The notes below the pieces were generated by a model. That model searched no databases, was not told where the DNA came from, and worked only from the letters and a program-made list of their open reading frames with translations. Below, one piece after another: positions 36,501-36,992 of a DNA stretch of 36,992 bases. A program made the translations under genes and the position numbers. The DNA comes from Pseudomonadota bacterium. Lineage in GTDB: Bacteria; Myxococcota_A; Bradymonadia; Bradymonadales; GCA-2716585. How positions within the stretch are numbered: the first letter of the stretch is position 1; every line of letters begins with the position of its first letter. Location of the stretch: assembly GCA_005804885.1 (NCBI GenBank), contig SYOX01000203.1, positions 1 to 36,992 on the forward strand, given 5' to 3'.

Positions 36501-36826
36501 CGCTCGGCGTCCTGGGGCTCATCGGTGCGACCGCGGTGGTCGGCGCGAAGCTCTGGGCCATCAAGAAGGCCCACACGAACGGCTTGAGCAAGGCGCTCTT
36601 TCGCAAGTTCGGGATCAACAGGCTCACGCGGATGATGGGCAAGGCCCCCGAGACGATCTTCGACGCTGGCGAGCTGGCCAGCCTCACGGGCCCTGACTCC
36701 AACGCCGGTGACGTGGGCGGCTTCTCGACCAACGCAGACGGCGACGTCCTGACGCACCGAAAGCCCCGATCCAAGCCCAACTTCAAGATGAAACCAAAAT
36801 CCCGCCTCATTGGGAAAGCCAGGTGA
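30521..36826 (+). CDS. SpvB/TcB-RHS/TcC fusion protein, copy 2
   Basis: The product has about 2101 residues with the same plan as copy 1. A Sec signal (Arg-rich n-region, cut near AQA-QTG) precedes an SpvB domain with SLPEGPGSLEG, LTYNSGGGNTLLGVGWDMSTP and IERMTSRGLP. Six FG-GAP repeats (DINGDALPD, DVDGDGFAD, DFNGDGLLD, DMNGNGSSD) lead to EKAFRGFERV (about 755). Long RHS repeats follow, with core HNDQTGVALATN and RHLDPWLGRWLSPDP (about 1818-1832). The usual DPxGL is replaced by RDGDGRV (DGDG at 1864-1867). The 234-residue tip has glycine-rich hydrophobic stretches (GAIVGGVVGFTAGA, VAIGVATVATGGVALGVLG) and a basic tail. A GGGGGGATC stretch supports ATG 30521; ATG 30503 and GTG 30455 are in-frame alternatives. 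It begins about 93 bp after copy 1. Confidence 0.88.
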   Translation: MSVWSAARRAGKRQDDSRRVVLGLGAVVWCSSLVIAGLAQAQTGVSEDRVSLPEGPGSLEGLGENIDVNANMGAMTYGIQVDLPKGYPEMTPAVGLTYNSGGGNTLLGVGWDMSTPFIERMTSRGLPRYDDTDLFAANGGLQLVQISGAEPAVYRARFEGGFVRFKWHDRGRGDGGRWTAELPDGRVEHYGADARGVETASARVGGDEGVFRYHLVEVVDVWGHAIRYSYRKLGTATVPVQIGYVFVEDQPRFKVEFDYEDRPDLIADLKGGFPEVLESRLSRVRVISSGVEIGRWALSYEPAQLSGGASRLAGVERFGLGLERYPAAFRFGYSRSIGGLCEGQGCERPTLVSMGRNLGINFRSGNVTLIDINGDALPDIVETPVGGAHRFLINRLTSGRQYFDDPIRSQVGQTSTHALSAGNVQVLDVDGDGFADLINTRTGEVLENKGAGDWVRRFNLFDGEGGLPDLGADLDPEDGDLASIRFFDFDNDKRIDVLKSSGQGGDNQTSIFRNLPSGGFEAVEDIESLQVGFESDQLQMSDFNGDGLLDLVQMSFDQVRVRLNRGLGRWTGWSELDDLPFSPTELLQVEMEDLNNDGLSDMVLVLPDEVRYALNVNGAGFGQPVTMNSASLGAELPPRDDTTTVLFADMNGNGSSDIVWITINGDVTFLEMFSVQPNLLSHIDNSLGFVQEITYGSSVQQAARDAEAGRPWSSKLPHAVSVVTRISTVEGFANLTDASTYEYTEGFYDGAEKAFRGFERVAISSPGGDGDEISVKRLRFDQGRSGPHRAGLELEVSHEGDAGRLLRIERRLFEDCPLEGLPPEPSLSFPIRFVCMTRSETVAVEDNPASLWATATAQFTYDGFGNVTREALLGLTDIGGEGCEPCQRDPSIQGRACGPQCLGDEQFSETEYVHPDNTGGRWILGAPSRVRNHGGSLDDLFAERTFYYDGDAFEGLPLGQLSHGALTRVSQRVDDQGGVIQTLRFRRDRHGNVLDELNPKGDPAQLQTERRAMTWDLLGLNPIQAEQHLLDDQGAPYSLRQRIDHDLLWNKPSLVSNWVVIQADRPTTPETFEAVLYDNFGRFSERFLAGDDTGDPSERLTYELASPISRVVFASRVEHGRGALDKISIRCFDGKGRKIQERTQLDDDRWLVSHYTVFNANGSVRRLYTAHVSPSGDCAAAPPEGTGYREVSYDALGRDLRHTWVTREGAASERYVHGPTTTLHFDMEDNDPSSPHFDTPTRHDYDGLGRIVGLARFTTPTEAILTEMTYDALGNFRGTLDPQGNEKIQTYDEAGRLVHIQDPDRGQTRLTLDANGQVIEEVDGAGRVIGRSYDGMGRLTARWDAADPEGTRIEHRYDFPRDCPAERCTNTAHKIVEATFPDGQGRGAEWYGYNARQQMVFEGVTVRQRTFEFLYDYDNLDRVTRRTFPDNTSIDYTWDNVRLTAISGVIDAFVYGDNGLLEEIRYANGVREARRYDGRLRLSEQVTSGPGGADLMRRGYGYDKVGNVLEVQDNLPGPAGVSAEARYRYDPLGRLVEAHLDPGREGFDELLAMEVDDIDNIVSKVSSRGEQSAAHVGRYAYGGAQPHAVTRAGAMGMVYDGAGQMVQRGGQALTWDAFGRLEAVTEGGRELLRNTYGVGLERILKEHDGRTDWMVSDDFEIRDGVASIHIVDGPRRLARIDTLTLAPLVLSDLAPLSREGQSLVPDPDVEITVADAWVSHAASAGLVDVELDGERPSAPSALLEAAVARLLTQEGEVTFFHNDQTGVALATNSAGEAIGGAIYHPFGQERGAWGSVGDHGYANKARDKEIGTIDYGARHLDPWLGRWLSPDPAFKALGGPDIQFVAEETGAYVAMINNPTSSRDGDGRVVDLLADAVNHVTGAIVGGVVGFTAGAKDYFQESRIQGADLWSSAGSALIGGLIQGGVGAAFGATSGLVGAAVDIATGTVQELTSSATRNASEQSKLTSRRVASALTIFAISVAIGVATVATGGVALGVLGLIGATAVVGAKLWAIKKAHTNGLSKALFRKFGINRLTRMMGKAPETIFDAGELASLTGPDSNAGDVGGFSTNADGDVLTHRKPRSKPNFKMKPKSRLIGKAR

Positions 36827-36831
36827 CGAAC

Positions 36832-36992
36832 ATGAAGACTTCAAGCCGAGGTCGTTGGTGTCAGCCCCTTGTGGCAACCTTGAGCGCGCTGGCCGCGGTC
36901 CTCGCGGTCGCGGCGGCGCAGGCGCAGACGGGGGTGTCGGAGGACAGGGTCAGCTTGCCAGAAGGCCCGGGCTCGCTGGAGGGTGTCGGCGA
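36832..36992 (+). CDS. SpvB/TcB-like fusion protein, copy 3 (partial, cut by window end)
   Basis: Only the first 53 codons are present. A Sec signal peptide (MKTSSRGRWCQPLVATLSAL, cut near AQA-QTG) is followed by VSEDRVSLPEGPGSLEG, the exact start of the SpvB domain found in copies 1 and 2. It starts 5 bases after the stop of copy 2. The gene must continue past the window, and by analogy would be about 6 kb. Its signal peptide differs from the other two while the mature start is identical. Confidence 0.85.
   Translation, partial: MKTSSRGRWCQPLVATLSALAAVLAVAAAQAQTGVSEDRVSLPEGPGSLEGVG

Noticed and set aside
24311..36826. Type VI secretion Rhs toxins as an alternative identity for the RHS proteins
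   Set aside because: They have Sec signal peptides, SpvB and FG-GAP domains and no PAAR domain. No VgrG, adaptor or immunity genes are present.

Overview
This is 37 kb of very GC-rich DNA, about 68% G+C where counted by hand, coding densely on both strands. The gene content suggests a Myxococcota or Bradymonadota-like bacterium with an elaborate cell surface. There are many cysteine-rich secreted proteins, outer-membrane-type lipoproteins, a MYXO-CTERM-like C-terminal anchor, a twin-arginine DUF362 lipoprotein and a hybrid histidine kinase. The taxonomic guess is inference; no rRNA or tRNA gene was seen.

Left part (1-8711). Bases 1-601 are non-coding and consist of 35-bp repeat units set in a large imperfect inverted repeat, followed by a 29-bp G-rich tandem repeat. 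Next come a minus-strand YcbB/LdtD-like L,D-transpeptidase lipoprotein and, divergently, an RluA-family pseudouridine synthase. A minus-strand pair follows: a 1356-residue secreted protein (beta-propeller, four Kazal-like modules, five 46-residue cysteine repeats, MYXO-CTERM-like tail) and a closely coupled Tat-type DUF362 protein.

Regulatory part (8905-11999). A response regulator (receiver, coiled coil, LuxR-type HTH) overlaps by 4 bases with a six-TM hybrid histidine kinase. The pair reads toward the large plus-strand cluster downstream.

Right part (12150-36992). At least seven plus-strand genes are closely spaced and probably form one long operon. In order they are: a 1136-residue cysteine-rich lipoprotein; a 2231-residue lipoprotein whose C-terminal third looks like the pore and TcB-binding end of a Tc-toxin A subunit; a secreted beta-solenoid protein; a small lipoprotein; and three tandem SpvB/TcB plus RHS/TcC fusion proteins with Sec signal peptides, the third cut by the window end. 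The two complete fusions end in unrelated C-terminal domains. One of these lies in DNA of about 40% G+C, as expected for a swapped toxin tip.

The main hypothesis is a Tc-like (ABC-toxin-like) system adapted for a diderm surface. In it, a lipid-anchored, disulfide-rich TcA-like channel is made with secreted TcB-TcC cocoons that carry interchangeable cargo. Homology of the B-C part is clear from motifs. Homology of the A part is my reading of architecture and short motif similarity and needs a profile or structure comparison.
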